Source: Marinomonas communis
GTDB taxonomy: Bacteria; Pseudomonadota; Gammaproteobacteria; Pseudomonadales; Marinomonadaceae
Assembly: GCF_004363305.1 (NCBI RefSeq)
Contig: NZ_SNZA01000006.1
Span: 62,001-126,000 of the forward strand
DNA length: 64,000 nucleotides
Reading direction: 5' to 3'
The position numbers and the translations under genes are program-made. The notes beneath the pieces were generated by a model, which was not told the DNA's origin, did not search any database, and was given only the letters and a program-made list of their open reading frames with translations. Of this stretch, positions 55,220 through 64,000 are shown piece after piece; within the stretch, counting starts at the first letter, position 1, and every line of letters starts with the position of its first letter.

Positions 55220-55245
55220 GAGCAGCCCTGGGCTGCTCTTTTTTT
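55220..55245 (+). terminator. Terminator of receptor copy 1
   Basis: The 8-bp stem GAGCAGCC / GGCTGCTC has a 3-base loop and a T7 run. Its arms are identical to the terminator of copy 2. Confidence 0.9.
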
Positions 55246-55422
55246 ACGCCTGCATACAGTGCCTTTTGATCTACTGAGAAGTACCAAGCAATCAATGTAA
55301 TGCAAAGTTATCTCATGCTTTCTCCGCTTCACTTCATGCTTTGTAAATTAGTGTCAGCCATAACTTCAGTTTATGTAAAAATCGCATCATTTCACGAAAC
55401 ACAGCGTCTCCTTAAATCAATC

Positions 55423-55436
55423 AATAATGATTCTCA
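55423..55436 (+). promoter_or_regulatory. Fur-box-like site before receptor copy 2
   Basis: AATAATGATTCTCA is a good left half of the Fur consensus about 105 bases before the ATG, with a partial right half (AACGCATTA). The gap 55246-55539 holds only this AT-rich promoter region. Confidence 0.5.
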
Positions 55437-55539
55437 AACGCATTAAATATTCGTTCTTATTATGCGAACATAGCGCCCTCTCGTACGAACTGATGACAGT
55501 TTTCTTACAAAGCGTCCTTTTTATGGAGATCAATGTTTT

Positions 55540-57675
55540 ATGAAACCTACTATGATTGCCCTGGCTGTCGCATTGGCGTCTGGCTCATTGCAAGCAGAAG
55601 AAACACTTAATACGCTACTGGTTGAAGGACAAGCAGAACTTCAAACCACTGACCAACCACGGGTCAGTGAAGCTGAAGGTGCTACAACCATTACCAGTGA
55701 AGACATCGTTGAGTCGCAAGCCTCGAATCTAGCCGATGCCCTGCAAAGCAATGCTGCCGTACAAGTCGACGAAGTGGGTGGCTCTCGCGGTAGTACCATT
55801 ACGGTGCGTGGGCAAACCGGTAATGCCGTCAGTGTAAGAGTTGAAGGGGCGCCCAACAACCGTAGCCAGATCATGCACAAAGGCAGTAACGACCGTGACA
55901 CTATTTGGTTAAACATGGACATGTATGAGTCTGTGACCGTCATCCCGGGTGCTGCAGCGAATACTTACGGTAACGGCTCGACTGGTGGCGTAGTTCTTCT
56001 AGAAACCAAAGATCCAGAGTCGATTATTCGTGAGGACCGTGATTGGGGGGCAAACCTACGTTACACCCATGAGACAAATGGCGAATCAAACGGTATCAGT
56101 GCTGATGTGGCTAAGCAGTTCAACGACAAATTCTCTGCAAATGCGACCATCTCAGCCAAGGATACTAACGCCTACGAAGATGCAAATGGCGTCAAGACAG
56201 ACAATGGCGGCACTGGTTCAGACGATCTAAGTTACCTGCTAAAAGGTGTGTTTACCCCTGATGAAGCACAACGTCTAGAAGCCAGCATTCTACAAAACAA
56301 TATGGACTACTCAGATTATGCTGATGATGGTACTGAGACGAAAAAGAAAGTACGCGATCGTACTTTGTCAGGTCAATACACCTACAATCCAAAAGACAAT
56401 GACCTTGTCGATCTAAAAATCCGCGTCTCGCAAGCAGAAAGTGATCAAGATTCCGATGCTGGCACAGGAGATTGGTCCAATACAGGTGGCGTGACCACCA
56501 CCTACGCAGAAATCGAAAATACCAGTGTATTCTTCCCGACCCAAAATACCATGCACGTCACCCGATACGGTTTAGATTACACCTTTGATGACGTACGTAT
56601 GTCTTATGACAATGACGACGGCACTCCAAAGCAAGTGGAACGTACTTCCATCGGTGCTTATCTGTCTGACACCATGCACATCGGCGAAGATTTACAGTTA
56701 ACAGGTAGCTTACGTTACGACTCTTACGATGCGGATTACTCAGGACGTGAAGCACAAGGCGAAGACTCTATTAACTCGAAATTGTCAGCTCTTTGGAAGC
56801 CATTTGAGAACACAGCCATTCATGGCCTAGGCTTTACCGCGCTAGTCGGTTCTGGCTACCGCGCTCCAGCCGTATATGAGATCTACGGTAAAAAGTTCAC
56901 ATCTGAATACTTTACTGGCACAGATGCTGATGGCGATGGCGTATACGAAACAGGCAACCTAGCTGGGTGTGGTGATGGCAACGGAAACTGGTGTGTCGTC
57001 GAAAACGAAGACCTTACTGGCGAAACATCTCTGGACACGGAAGTGGGTTTGACCTTTGAGCGTATGGGCATTTGGCAGGCAAGCGACCGTTTAGATGCCA
57101 ATATCAGCTACATTCATAACGACCTAAAAGACAAAATCTACAACGAGCTATTGGGCACACTTGATACAAGTATCGGCACCTATAATGGTAGTGCCTACAA
57201 TGTACGTCAGTTTGTGAACAAGGATGAAGCCGCTGTATATGGTTGGGAGCTAGCCGCTCGTTATGACAGCCCACTTATCTTCGCTAACTTTACCTTCCAG
57301 GATATGAATGGCTATGTGGTTGAAGACGATGGCTCAAAATCAAAAGACACTAGCCTGATTCCTCGAAGCGTCAGCGTTACATTAGGTACTTACTTTAACG
57401 ATCAAAAGGGTCGTATTGGTTTCGATACTAAGTACCGAGAGGGTCGTATTGAGGAAGGCACTCGCAGTACAAGTGAATACTTAACGTACACCGTATACGA
57501 CGTATTTGCTTCTTATAACTTTACTGAGAACTTAAGCGCTCAGCTTCGTGTTGATAACGTCACCGATGAGCTATACAGCAAGAGCTCAACGTCTGAGGAT
57601 GCAGACACTGGTGCAGATGCCACTTCATACCAGCCAGGTCGAAACTTCAAGTTAGGCGTTAACTACCGTTTCTAA
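55540..57675 (+). CDS. TonB-dependent receptor, tandem copy 2
   Basis: A 711-residue paralog of the previous receptor with the same signal peptide, plug and barrel. Differences cluster in the extracellular loops: the Cys loop reads AGCGDGNGNWCVVE, a short Gly-rich loop of copy 1 near residue 650 is replaced, and the FPSEPF loop becomes FTSEYF. That pattern suggests selection for ligand or phage avoidance. The closing motif FKLGVNYRF is intact. Each copy has its own promoter and terminator, so expression may differ. Confidence 0.88.
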   Translation: MKPTMIALAVALASGSLQAEETLNTLLVEGQAELQTTDQPRVSEAEGATTITSEDIVESQASNLADALQSNAAVQVDEVGGSRGSTITVRGQTGNAVSVRVEGAPNNRSQIMHKGSNDRDTIWLNMDMYESVTVIPGAAANTYGNGSTGGVVLLETKDPESIIREDRDWGANLRYTHETNGESNGISADVAKQFNDKFSANATISAKDTNAYEDANGVKTDNGGTGSDDLSYLLKGVFTPDEAQRLEASILQNNMDYSDYADDGTETKKKVRDRTLSGQYTYNPKDNDLVDLKIRVSQAESDQDSDAGTGDWSNTGGVTTTYAEIENTSVFFPTQNTMHVTRYGLDYTFDDVRMSYDNDDGTPKQVERTSIGAYLSDTMHIGEDLQLTGSLRYDSYDADYSGREAQGEDSINSKLSALWKPFENTAIHGLGFTALVGSGYRAPAVYEIYGKKFTSEYFTGTDADGDGVYETGNLAGCGDGNGNWCVVENEDLTGETSLDTEVGLTFERMGIWQASDRLDANISYIHNDLKDKIYNELLGTLDTSIGTYNGSAYNVRQFVNKDEAAVYGWELAARYDSPLIFANFTFQDMNGYVVEDDGSKSKDTSLIPRSVSVTLGTYFNDQKGRIGFDTKYREGRIEEGTRSTSEYLTYTVYDVFASYNFTENLSAQLRVDNVTDELYSKSSTSEDADTGADATSYQPGRNFKLGVNYRF

Positions 57676-57706
57676 CCCGTACAGAAGTACAAGGTTTCCT
57701 TCTCTT

Positions 57707-57733
57707 GAGCAGCCAATTGGCTGCTCTTTTTTT
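57707..57733 (+). terminator. Terminator of receptor copy 2
   Basis: The same stem arms as copy 1 (GAGCAGCC / GGCTGCTC) around AATT, followed by T7. It shows that the duplication covered gene plus terminator. Confidence 0.9.
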
Positions 57734-57827
57734 GTTTCAGTTGAGTTATCAAAGTGTAAATCAAAGTAAATACAAATGAGAAACAATGTCATTTAAAAGT
57801 ATAATATGACCAATTTATGACGATTCA

Positions 57828-58376
57828 ATGACATGCCTTATGTATCAGACCTACCGATCCATTAAACCCTACCTATTTGCTGCATTTGTTGCCATCGTTG
57901 CAGCTGGCGCATTGGTGTTGCACCACACTACAACGTCTGTTGTCGCCAACCATTTGTTCATCAGTGAAGTATCGTTTGCTAATAACGATAAACAGGACTG
58001 GATTGAGCTCTACAACCCGAGCTTAAACAGCGTTTCTCTAAAAGGCTATTACCTAAGTGATGACATAGAGGACCCCGAGCGTTTTCGTATTCCGTTCGAT
58101 GTCATTGTTCCGGCACACGGCACAGCACTTTTATATGGAGCAAAAGCCGAAAACCTTCCGCTTGATGCGATTAAGCTGAACTTCAGCCTCAGTAACGGAG
58201 AAAGCGTTATTCTGACAAGTCCAAGCGGCAAAACTCAATTGGACCGCATCACTCTAGTCGCGCCGACCGCTTATAAAGGGCAGTTTTCCATCGGCCATAA
58301 CCTAAAGGATTCTGAGGTAGTCGAAATTTCCTATCAGCCAACTCCAGGGCACCTTGGAGGGGTGACGCTTCGATGA
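57828..58376 (+). CDS. Exported lamin-tail-domain protein
   Basis: A 182-residue protein with an N-terminal helix (about 13-35) and a lamin-tail domain (about 45-180: DWIELYNPSLNSVSLKGYYL then SDD, and later LNFSLSNGESVILTSPSG). Such domains occur in secreted surface proteins, often next to CotH or VTC proteins. It overlaps the VTC gene by 4 bases (ATGA), so it is the first gene of the module. Function unknown. Confidence 0.8.
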   Translation: MTCLMYQTYRSIKPYLFAAFVAIVAAGALVLHHTTTSVVANHLFISEVSFANNDKQDWIELYNPSLNSVSLKGYYLSDDIEDPERFRIPFDVIVPAHGTALLYGAKAENLPLDAIKLNFSLSNGESVILTSPSGKTQLDRITLVAPTAYKGQFSIGHNLKDSEVVEISYQPTPGHLGGVTLR

Positions 58377-59083
58377 GTAAGACGCTAAAAGTTCAGCGCC
58401 ATGAGGTGAAGTTTTACATCAGCTACGCGGATTACGAGTACGCGCGTCACTTGCTCGCCACGCTAATGCAGCGAGATCCTCATCAAAAAGACGAACGCGG
58501 CTATTTCATTCGTAGCCTCTACTTTGACGATGATTATGACACCAGCGTTGAGGAAAAACTGGACGGCATTGAACACCGCGATAAATACCGTTTACGCACC
58601 TACGACCCGACGCTCGATTGGGTCAAGTTAGAACGTAAGCGCAAGCACAATCAATTTGTCAACAAAAGCTCTGTGCGCTTGAGCAAGGCTGAAGCCCTGC
58701 AAATGATCGATGGCGACGTGGACTTTTTACTGGAAAAAGACAGCCAAAGCGCGCGCTCTATCTACTTTGACCTCAAGCGTAAATTTATTCGCCCGAAAGT
58801 GATTGTCGACTATGACCGGGAAGTCTACATGCTCGACTACAACGAAATTCGCGTCACCTTTGATAAGAACATTCGCGTGAATACCAGCGATCTAGATCTA
58901 TTTAACCCAGACCTTGAAACCCAAACTTTACAGCGCCCAGACACCATCATCATGGAGGTCAAGTTCAATACTTGTTTGCCATCTTGGTTCCCGACCCTGC
59001 TGAAATTTGATGGCACCACCGCCATGGCGATTAGTAAATATTGCCAAGGTCGAATGCATATGCGCGAGTTTTACGGCGACTAA
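58373..59083 (+). CDS. VTC-domain protein (putative polyphosphate polymerase)
   Basis: A 236-residue protein with the VTC tunnel fold: RHEVKFYIS, KYRLRTYD, KLERKRKHN, VIVDYDREVY and IMEVKFN supply the basic and acidic residues that line the active site in VTC4 and its bacterial relatives. It would make polyphosphate from ATP, though activity of these short bacterial forms is mostly unproven. It is followed by DUF4956, a frequent neighbour. Confidence 0.85.
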   Translation: MSKTLKVQRHEVKFYISYADYEYARHLLATLMQRDPHQKDERGYFIRSLYFDDDYDTSVEEKLDGIEHRDKYRLRTYDPTLDWVKLERKRKHNQFVNKSSVRLSKAEALQMIDGDVDFLLEKDSQSARSIYFDLKRKFIRPKVIVDYDREVYMLDYNEIRVTFDKNIRVNTSDLDLFNPDLETQTLQRPDTIIMEVKFNTCLPSWFPTLLKFDGTTAMAISKYCQGRMHMREFYGD

Positions 59084-59141
59084 TTTATCCCTTTATTTCT
59101 TTAACCCATTAACGACTAACTCTTGAAGCAATACGAATATC

Positions 59142-59831
59142 ATGGACTCAACTAACCTAAGCCAAATACTGAATAACAGCTTGCTCTTCTCGGAAAACAC
59201 CATGAGTATGCTGCAAATTCTACTGTCATTGTCGATCACCTTCTTGATGGCAATGTTCATCTACTTTATCTACAAACGCACCTACAACGGTGTACTGTAC
59301 TCGCAAAACTTCAACATCACCTTGGTGATGACGGCTATTGCGATCAACGCCATCGTCATCGGTATCAGTGGCAACTTAATGCTGTCTCTGGGCATGGTCG
59401 GTGCATTATCAATCATCCGTTTTCGTACAGCCGTCAAAGACCCTCGCGATACGGCCTTTATCTTTTGGTCCATCATGGTGGGTATCGCCAATGGTGTGGC
59501 CTATTACGAGCTGTCATTTATTGCGAGCATTTTCATTGCCATCGTTCTCTGGGGGCTGTCACGTTCGGTGACCTTCGAGCCTGCTTACATGCTCATTATT
59601 AAATACCCACGCAGCAGCGATTGGGCTCCTGTACAAAATATTTTAGATGACCGCAAACTGGTCAACAGCTACCTAACCCGCTCTGACACGCTAAAAGGTG
59701 ACGTGGTCGAACGCGTTACCGAAGTCAAAATTAAGCGCGGACAGCAAGAACCTCTTCTTACTCAGCTGCGTTCATGCACGAGCATCAACAGCTGTGTTCT
59801 TCTTTCAAGTAACGGCGAATTTACGGAATAA
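59142..59831 (+). CDS. DUF4956 membrane protein
   Basis: A 229-residue protein with helices at about 20-42, 58-82 and 106-145 and a cytosolic C-terminus. The conserved segment LSIIRFRTAVKDPRDTAFIF is the DUF4956 signature. It accompanies VTC proteins in many genomes, suggesting they work together in the membrane. It ends one base before the next ATG. Confidence 0.88.
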   Translation: MDSTNLSQILNNSLLFSENTMSMLQILLSLSITFLMAMFIYFIYKRTYNGVLYSQNFNITLVMTAIAINAIVIGISGNLMLSLGMVGALSIIRFRTAVKDPRDTAFIFWSIMVGIANGVAYYELSFIASIFIAIVLWGLSRSVTFEPAYMLIIKYPRSSDWAPVQNILDDRKLVNSYLTRSDTLKGDVVERVTEVKIKRGQQEPLLTQLRSCTSINSCVLLSSNGEFTE

Positions 59832-59832
59832 T

Positions 59833-61362
59833 ATGATGAAACACCTATCTCGACGTTGGGCGATCGCGCCTCTATATGCAGCCTTGTTCGCAGCCAGCAC
59901 TCAGGTCTCTGCGGCCAACAATGCTATTGAATTGAATGTGGCACAGCCACCTTTATCGAACCCAGCCATTTTGGTCAAAGACGGCCGTATCCTGATCACC
60001 CGCGGTGGTACTTACCGCCTAACGGGACAAAGTGACAACGGTCAAATCTGGGTCAACACAGGAGACGAGAAAGTTACGTTACAGCTGGATAATATCCAAC
60101 TGTCCAACGCTTACGGATCTGCTCTGTACATCGAAGAAGCGGGTGATGTGGATGTCGAGTTGGTGCCAAACTCCAACAACCGTTTTGAAGACCATAACCA
60201 CAGCGCGGAGAAAGAAGGCGAAGCAAAACAAAACGCGCCGATTTACTCTAAAGCTGACCTAAAAATCACCGGCGCACCACAAGCAACTTTAACCGTTGTG
60301 GGCCGTTATAAAGACGGAATCGTGAGTAAAGACGATCTTGATATTCGTCGCGCTAACATTAGCATTGAAACCGTAGACGATGGTTTGTACGGACAGGACA
60401 GCGTCGATATCCGTGACTCTAAGATCCTGATCAAGGCGGGTGACGACGGCATTAAAGCCGACAACGAAGAGCGCGAAGACAAAGGCTTTGTTCATATCGA
60501 AGGCAGCGACATTCAGATTTTCGCAAAAGACGATGGCATCAAGGGCGTACGCAAAGTCGACATTTACAGTGGCAACATTCGTGTCGAAGAATCCTATGAG
60601 GGCATTGAAAGCCGTAACATCACGATTCATGGTGGAGACATTTTTGTCAAAGCGGAAGACGATGCCGTGAATATCTCTGATGGCAGTGGTGCGAATGAGC
60701 CTAACTTTGGCGAGCGTGTGAAAGGCTTTTTCAAAGGCGGTGAGCGTGGTGAACATCCTGAAGGCGAAATGGGCGAACGCCCTCCTCGCGGCGAACGACC
60801 TGAAGGCCAACCTGGTGAACGTCCTCCACATGGCGGTGGCAAAGCCAAAGTAGATGGCATCATGACCATCTTAGGCGGTCGCACGCACATTCAATCCGGT
60901 GGTGACGGCTTTGACTCGAATGGTGACGCTATGATGAGTGGCGGTGAACTGTTTATCGAAGGACCAACCAGTGGTCGTGATGGCTATATTGATGTGGATG
61001 GTTTCTTCAAACTGACTGGTGGCCGTTTATTTGCCATGGGCAGTGCTGGCATGGCACAAGCCCCTTCTGACGACTCTACTCAGCCAGTTATTCAGATCAA
61101 CTTAGAAAGCACTTATGCAAAAGGGGCCATGGTCACCATCACCAATACCGAGAGCAATCAGGTATTTGAACAAGTGATGCCGATGGACTTCCAATCGTTC
61201 ACTGTTTCTGAGCCTGAATTCACACTGGGTCAAACTTACCAAGTGCAAATTAATGGCGAAGACATTACCACTGTCACACTGGATACCGTCATTACTCGCT
61301 TTGGTAATGCTGGACGCGGCGGCCCTCGTGGCGAAAGAGGCGAAAAGAAAGGCTGGTGGTAA
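59833..61362 (+). CDS. Exported Cthe_2159-like beta-helix carbohydrate-binding protein
   Basis: A 510-residue exported protein with a signal peptide of about 26 residues (TQVSAANN) and a parallel beta-helix (about 60-280) built of repeated segments such as DDGLYGQDSVDIRDSKILI and GDDGIKADNE, matching the Cthe_2159 acidic-polysaccharide-binding family. A Gly/Glu/Arg/Pro-rich insert (about 300-340: GERGEHPEGEMGERPPRG) and an Arg/Gly/Lys tail ending in GWW are unusual. ATG 59833 follows the DUF4956 stop by one base. A binding role on the cell surface or matrix is inferred. Confidence 0.82.
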   Translation: MMKHLSRRWAIAPLYAALFAASTQVSAANNAIELNVAQPPLSNPAILVKDGRILITRGGTYRLTGQSDNGQIWVNTGDEKVTLQLDNIQLSNAYGSALYIEEAGDVDVELVPNSNNRFEDHNHSAEKEGEAKQNAPIYSKADLKITGAPQATLTVVGRYKDGIVSKDDLDIRRANISIETVDDGLYGQDSVDIRDSKILIKAGDDGIKADNEEREDKGFVHIEGSDIQIFAKDDGIKGVRKVDIYSGNIRVEESYEGIESRNITIHGGDIFVKAEDDAVNISDGSGANEPNFGERVKGFFKGGERGEHPEGEMGERPPRGERPEGQPGERPPHGGGKAKVDGIMTILGGRTHIQSGGDGFDSNGDAMMSGGELFIEGPTSGRDGYIDVDGFFKLTGGRLFAMGSAGMAQAPSDDSTQPVIQINLESTYAKGAMVTITNTESNQVFEQVMPMDFQSFTVSEPEFTLGQTYQVQINGEDITTVTLDTVITRFGNAGRGGPRGERGEKKGWW

Positions 61363-61395
61363 CACTTTAACCTAATCCTCTCTGATCAAGCTCAC

Positions 61396-61424
61396 AAAAT
61401 AGGAGACATCATGTCTCCTATTTT
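61396..61424. terminator. Bidirectional terminator between beta-helix gene and xdhC
   Basis: A 14-bp inverted repeat AAAATAGGAGACAT / ATGTCTCCTATTTT with A-rich and T-rich ends serves both convergent genes. Confidence 0.85.
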
Positions 61425-61429
61425 AGTTT

Positions 61430-62263
61430 TCACTCCACCTCTAACGCTTGTTTTATCTCAGACCAATCCGCCGCGGCGGGTGATACGGATATAGGCTGCT
61501 CTGCTTGGTACAGTGCAATCATCTGGCCCGCAATGGAAACAGCGACTTCCATGGGACGTTTGCCTGGAACATCCGCGAGCCCTACAGGACAGGTCATTTT
61601 GGCAATGTCAGTCTCACTAAATTGTCGATGGGCCAAGCGTTGACGAAAGCGTCGCGCCTTAGTATCTGAGCCAATCACGCCTATGAAGCCCATATCACCA
61701 CGTCTCAATGCCGTTTCGGTGAGTTCGTAATCCAACTGGTGATTATGGGTCAAAACCAACATATAACTACCGGGGATAGCTCGTGTGACTTCGCCAACAG
61801 GGTCGTCTGTTAAGCACTTCTCAACCTGACTCGGGATATGTTCAGGAAACTGCTCTGACCGGCTATCAACCCATTTCACACGCACTGGCAATTCACTCAA
61901 TATCGGAATCAATGCCTTTGCCACGTGCCCTGCACCAAACACTAGGAGAGGCTTAGCCGACGCCGCAAAATGTTCAAACAGCACAGACACATGCCCACCA
62001 CAGCACTGCCCTAGGGATGCGCCCAAAGGGTATTGCTCCAGCGTTTGAGAATCCTGTTCGCCCAATAGTAATTCACGAGCGCGAGCAATGGCTTTGAATT
62101 CTAGATGCCCACCACCAATGGTGTCGTAGGTCTGCTCTGCGGTGACCACCATTTTACTCCCCGCCTCCCGTGGCGTAGAACCACGGGTGCCAATAATGGT
62201 GACCATAACAAAGGCACAGCCTTGGCGCTGCAAGGCTGCCACTTGCTCTGCCCAACGAATCAT
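61430..62263 (-). CDS. xdhC: Xanthine dehydrogenase accessory protein XdhC
   Basis: A 277-residue protein that delivers the sulfurated molybdenum cofactor to xanthine dehydrogenase. The N-terminal segment GTRGSTPREAGSKMVV and the Rossmann-type GAGHVAKAL are family features, as is QCCGGHVSVLFE. It overlaps xdhB by 4 bases. It ends near the terminator at 61396. Confidence 0.92.
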   Translation of the reverse strand: MIRWAEQVAALQRQGCAFVMVTIIGTRGSTPREAGSKMVVTAEQTYDTIGGGHLEFKAIARARELLLGEQDSQTLEQYPLGASLGQCCGGHVSVLFEHFAASAKPLLVFGAGHVAKALIPILSELPVRVKWVDSRSEQFPEHIPSQVEKCLTDDPVGEVTRAIPGSYMLVLTHNHQLDYELTETALRRGDMGFIGVIGSDTKARRFRQRLAHRQFSETDIAKMTCPVGLADVPGKRPMEVAVSIAGQMIALYQAEQPISVSPAAADWSEIKQALEVE

Positions 62264-64000
62264 ACAGCCTCCTTTTGGCCCGCTGCACGAGTGGCCATCA
62301 CGGCATTCAGTACACGCTCTGGTGTCGCAGGCGTATCCAATGGTGGACTGACGCGATAATCCGCTAGAGATGCAATCGCATCACGCAATGCTGACCAAAC
62401 AGAGATCGCCAACATAAATGGCGGCTCACCGACGGCTTTGGAGTGATAAACGGTTTCTTCGTCGTTATCACGCTCAAACAAGTCTACGTTAAAACGTTTG
62501 GGGGTATCACTGATCGCTGGGATTTTATAGGTCGCAGGCCCATTACTGGTCAGCACGCCTTTCTCGTTCCACTTCAATTCTTCAGTGGTGAGCCAGCCCA
62601 TGCCTTGAATAAAGCCCCCTTCAATCTGACCTCGGTCGACGGCTGGGTTTAAGCTGCGCCCCACATCATGCAAGATATCCACCCCCACGACTTTGTACTC
62701 ACCTGTTAATGTGTCCACCACTACTTCGGACACCGCCGCACCATTAGCAAAGTAGAAGAACGGGCGACCTTTGGCTTGCTCTCTGTCGTACCAGATTTTT
62801 GGGGTTTTGTAGTAGCCTGTCGCAGACAAGGAAACACGGTTTACGTAAGCAAAGAGCGCCGCTTCGGCAAAGCTCATGGACTCAGATTGATCCCCCCAAT
62901 GAATACGACCATTAGCAAAGCTGACGGTTTCAAGTGCACAGCCCTTTTGCTCAGCGATGCATTCTGCGATGCGCTGCTTCAACGTCAGCGCTGCATTCTT
63001 CGCCGCTTGACCGTTCAAATCTGTCCCGCTTGAAGCGGCCGTTGGCGAAGTATTAGGAACCTTATCCGTTCGCGTTGCGGTAATTTGGATTTCATTCGGA
63101 TCGATTGCCAAGGCTTCTGCAACGATCTGAATGATCTTGGTGTGCAGGCCTTGTCCCATCTCCGTGCCACCGTGGTTCACTTGAATGCTGCCATCGGTAT
63201 AAATGTGGATCAGAGCACCGGCTTGGTTCAAGTGTTGTAGAGTAAAGGAAATACCAAACTTCACTGGCGTCAGCGCCAAACCTCGTTTTAAGACACGACT
63301 GGTTTTATTCCACTGGGTGATTTCATCACGACGCTTGCGATAATCACTGGATTGCTCAAGCTGCTCAATCAGCTCTAATAAAACATTGTGCTCCACTGTT
63401 TGATGGTATGGCGTCGTATCACGCCCATCAGGACCATACAAATTGAGCTTACGCACATCGAGGGGATCTTTGCCGACTACACGTGCGATATCATCCATGG
63501 CCCGCTCAATGATCATCATCCCTTGTGGGCCACCAAAGCCGCGAAACGCGGTATGCGACACGGTATTGGTCATGCATCGATGACCCGCAATACTCACATC
63601 TGGCAGATAGTAAGCGTTGTCCGCATGGAACATGGCGCGATCCACTATCGCATCAGACAGATCCGCTGAGTGACCACAGTTACCCGCCACCATGATATCC
63701 GCCCCTTGAATCAGGCCTTGCTCATCAAAACCAATATCATAAGTGTTGTAAAACGGATGACGCTTACCGGTCATACTCATATCATCGACACGAGGTAAAC
63801 GCAGCCTCACCGGTTTGCCCGTTTTCAACACCAAGGCCGCTGCCATGCATGCCCAAGCGGCGGCTTGGCTTTCTTTCCCCCCAAAACCGCCACCCATACG
63901 ACGCATGTCCACGGTGATTCGGTTCACTGGCACAGCCAATACTTCCGCTACCAGCTTTTGCACTTCACTGGGGTGCTGAGTGGAGCTGTACACCAGCATG
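62260..64000 (-). CDS. xdhB: Xanthine dehydrogenase molybdenum-binding subunit (5' part outside window)
   Basis: About 580 C-terminal residues of a protein usually 770-790 long; the rest lies beyond the right edge. Visible: GGGFGGKESQ and RGFGGPQGMM molybdopterin loops, GGTEMGQGLHTK and KAVGEPPFML with the catalytic Glu. It oxidises hypoxanthine and xanthine to urate, hence purine catabolism. The window-edge ATG at 63997-63999 is internal, not the start. Confidence 0.93.
   Translation of the reverse strand, partial: MLVYSSTQHPSEVQKLVAEVLAVPVNRITVDMRRMGGGFGGKESQAAAWACMAAALVLKTGKPVRLRLPRVDDMSMTGKRHPFYNTYDIGFDEQGLIQGADIMVAGNCGHSADLSDAIVDRAMFHADNAYYLPDVSIAGHRCMTNTVSHTAFRGFGGPQGMMIIERAMDDIARVVGKDPLDVRKLNLYGPDGRDTTPYHQTVEHNVLLELIEQLEQSSDYRKRRDEITQWNKTSRVLKRGLALTPVKFGISFTLQHLNQAGALIHIYTDGSIQVNHGGTEMGQGLHTKIIQIVAEALAIDPNEIQITATRTDKVPNTSPTAASSGTDLNGQAAKNAALTLKQRIAECIAEQKGCALETVSFANGRIHWGDQSESMSFAEAALFAYVNRVSLSATGYYKTPKIWYDREQAKGRPFFYFANGAAVSEVVVDTLTGEYKVVGVDILHDVGRSLNPAVDRGQIEGGFIQGMGWLTTEELKWNEKGVLTSNGPATYKIPAISDTPKRFNVDLFERDNDEETVYHSKAVGEPPFMLAISVWSALRDAIASLADYRVSPPLDTPATPERVLNAVMATRAAGQKEAV

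Noticed and set aside
60289..60831. 180-residue frame opposite the beta-helix gene
   Set aside because: It arises from the repetitive Asp/Gly codons of the sense strand. No start signal.

Overview
The window is a chromosomal segment of a marine-type, halotolerant Gammaproteobacterium. Mid-40s GC by eye, a SutA-like small protein, choline-to-betaine genes, many TonB-dependent receptors and E. coli-like SdhCD anchors fit Oceanospirillales relatives such as Marinomonas; the genus is inferred, not proven. No rRNA, tRNA, prophage or CRISPR was seen. Layout: (1) 1-4.3 kb holds an ECF sigma factor with its ChrR-type zinc anti-sigma and a likely autoregulated promoter, a SutA-like 60-aa protein, an OlsF-like bifunctional acyltransferase, a 40-aa membrane microprotein and a CBM48-like protein. 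(2) 4.4-7.7 kb is betBA behind a perfect 12+12 bp palindrome. (3) 7.7-11.2 kb is an accessory patch: three copies of a ~155-bp repeat, two toxin-antitoxin-like operons, decayed gene fragments, acetyltransferases and a 216-bp direct duplication of an acetyltransferase 3' end. (4) 11.3-12.1 kb is an orphan sdhCD pair preceded by a Fur-box-like site and lacking both canonical heme b ligands. (5) 12.1-17.8 kb is housekeeping (peptidase, J-protein, mltA) and a Fur-box-preceded exbB-exbD-exbD-tonB operon. (6) 17.9-25 kb is a three-gene photolyase/cryptochrome operon, then MATE, DUF2256 and MFS genes on the other strand. (7) 25.1-33.4 kb has a CPA2 antiporter, a lactate-permease family protein and a LysR regulator divergent from the dabBA inorganic-carbon pump. 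(8) 33.4-57.7 kb is a 24-kb iron block. (9) 57.8-61.4 kb is a lamin-tail / VTC / DUF4956 / beta-helix surface module. (10) 61.4-64 kb is xdhC and a truncated xdhB. The iron block is the main discovery. It combines a membrane flavodoxin/FNR-type reductase, a small PepSY transmembrane protein, a periplasmic DUF2271 protein with an apparent FMN-attachment motif, a DUF4198 protein, two small exported or membrane proteins and a zinc/manganese-type ABC importer with two periplasmic proteins (the FpvCDEF layout of Pseudomonas). It adds a siderophore receptor, a PiuC-type dioxygenase, a DUF3649-PepSY-DUF3325 set, a MacAB-OprM-type exporter (the PvdRT-OpmQ layout) and two tandem receptors. I infer a pathway that imports ferric siderophore, reduces it in the periplasm with cytosolic NAD(P)H electrons, takes in Fe(II) by ABC transporter and exports the emptied siderophore. 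No siderophore biosynthesis genes are in the window. The Fur-like sites before sdhC and exbB suggest that the same iron signal reaches beyond this block.
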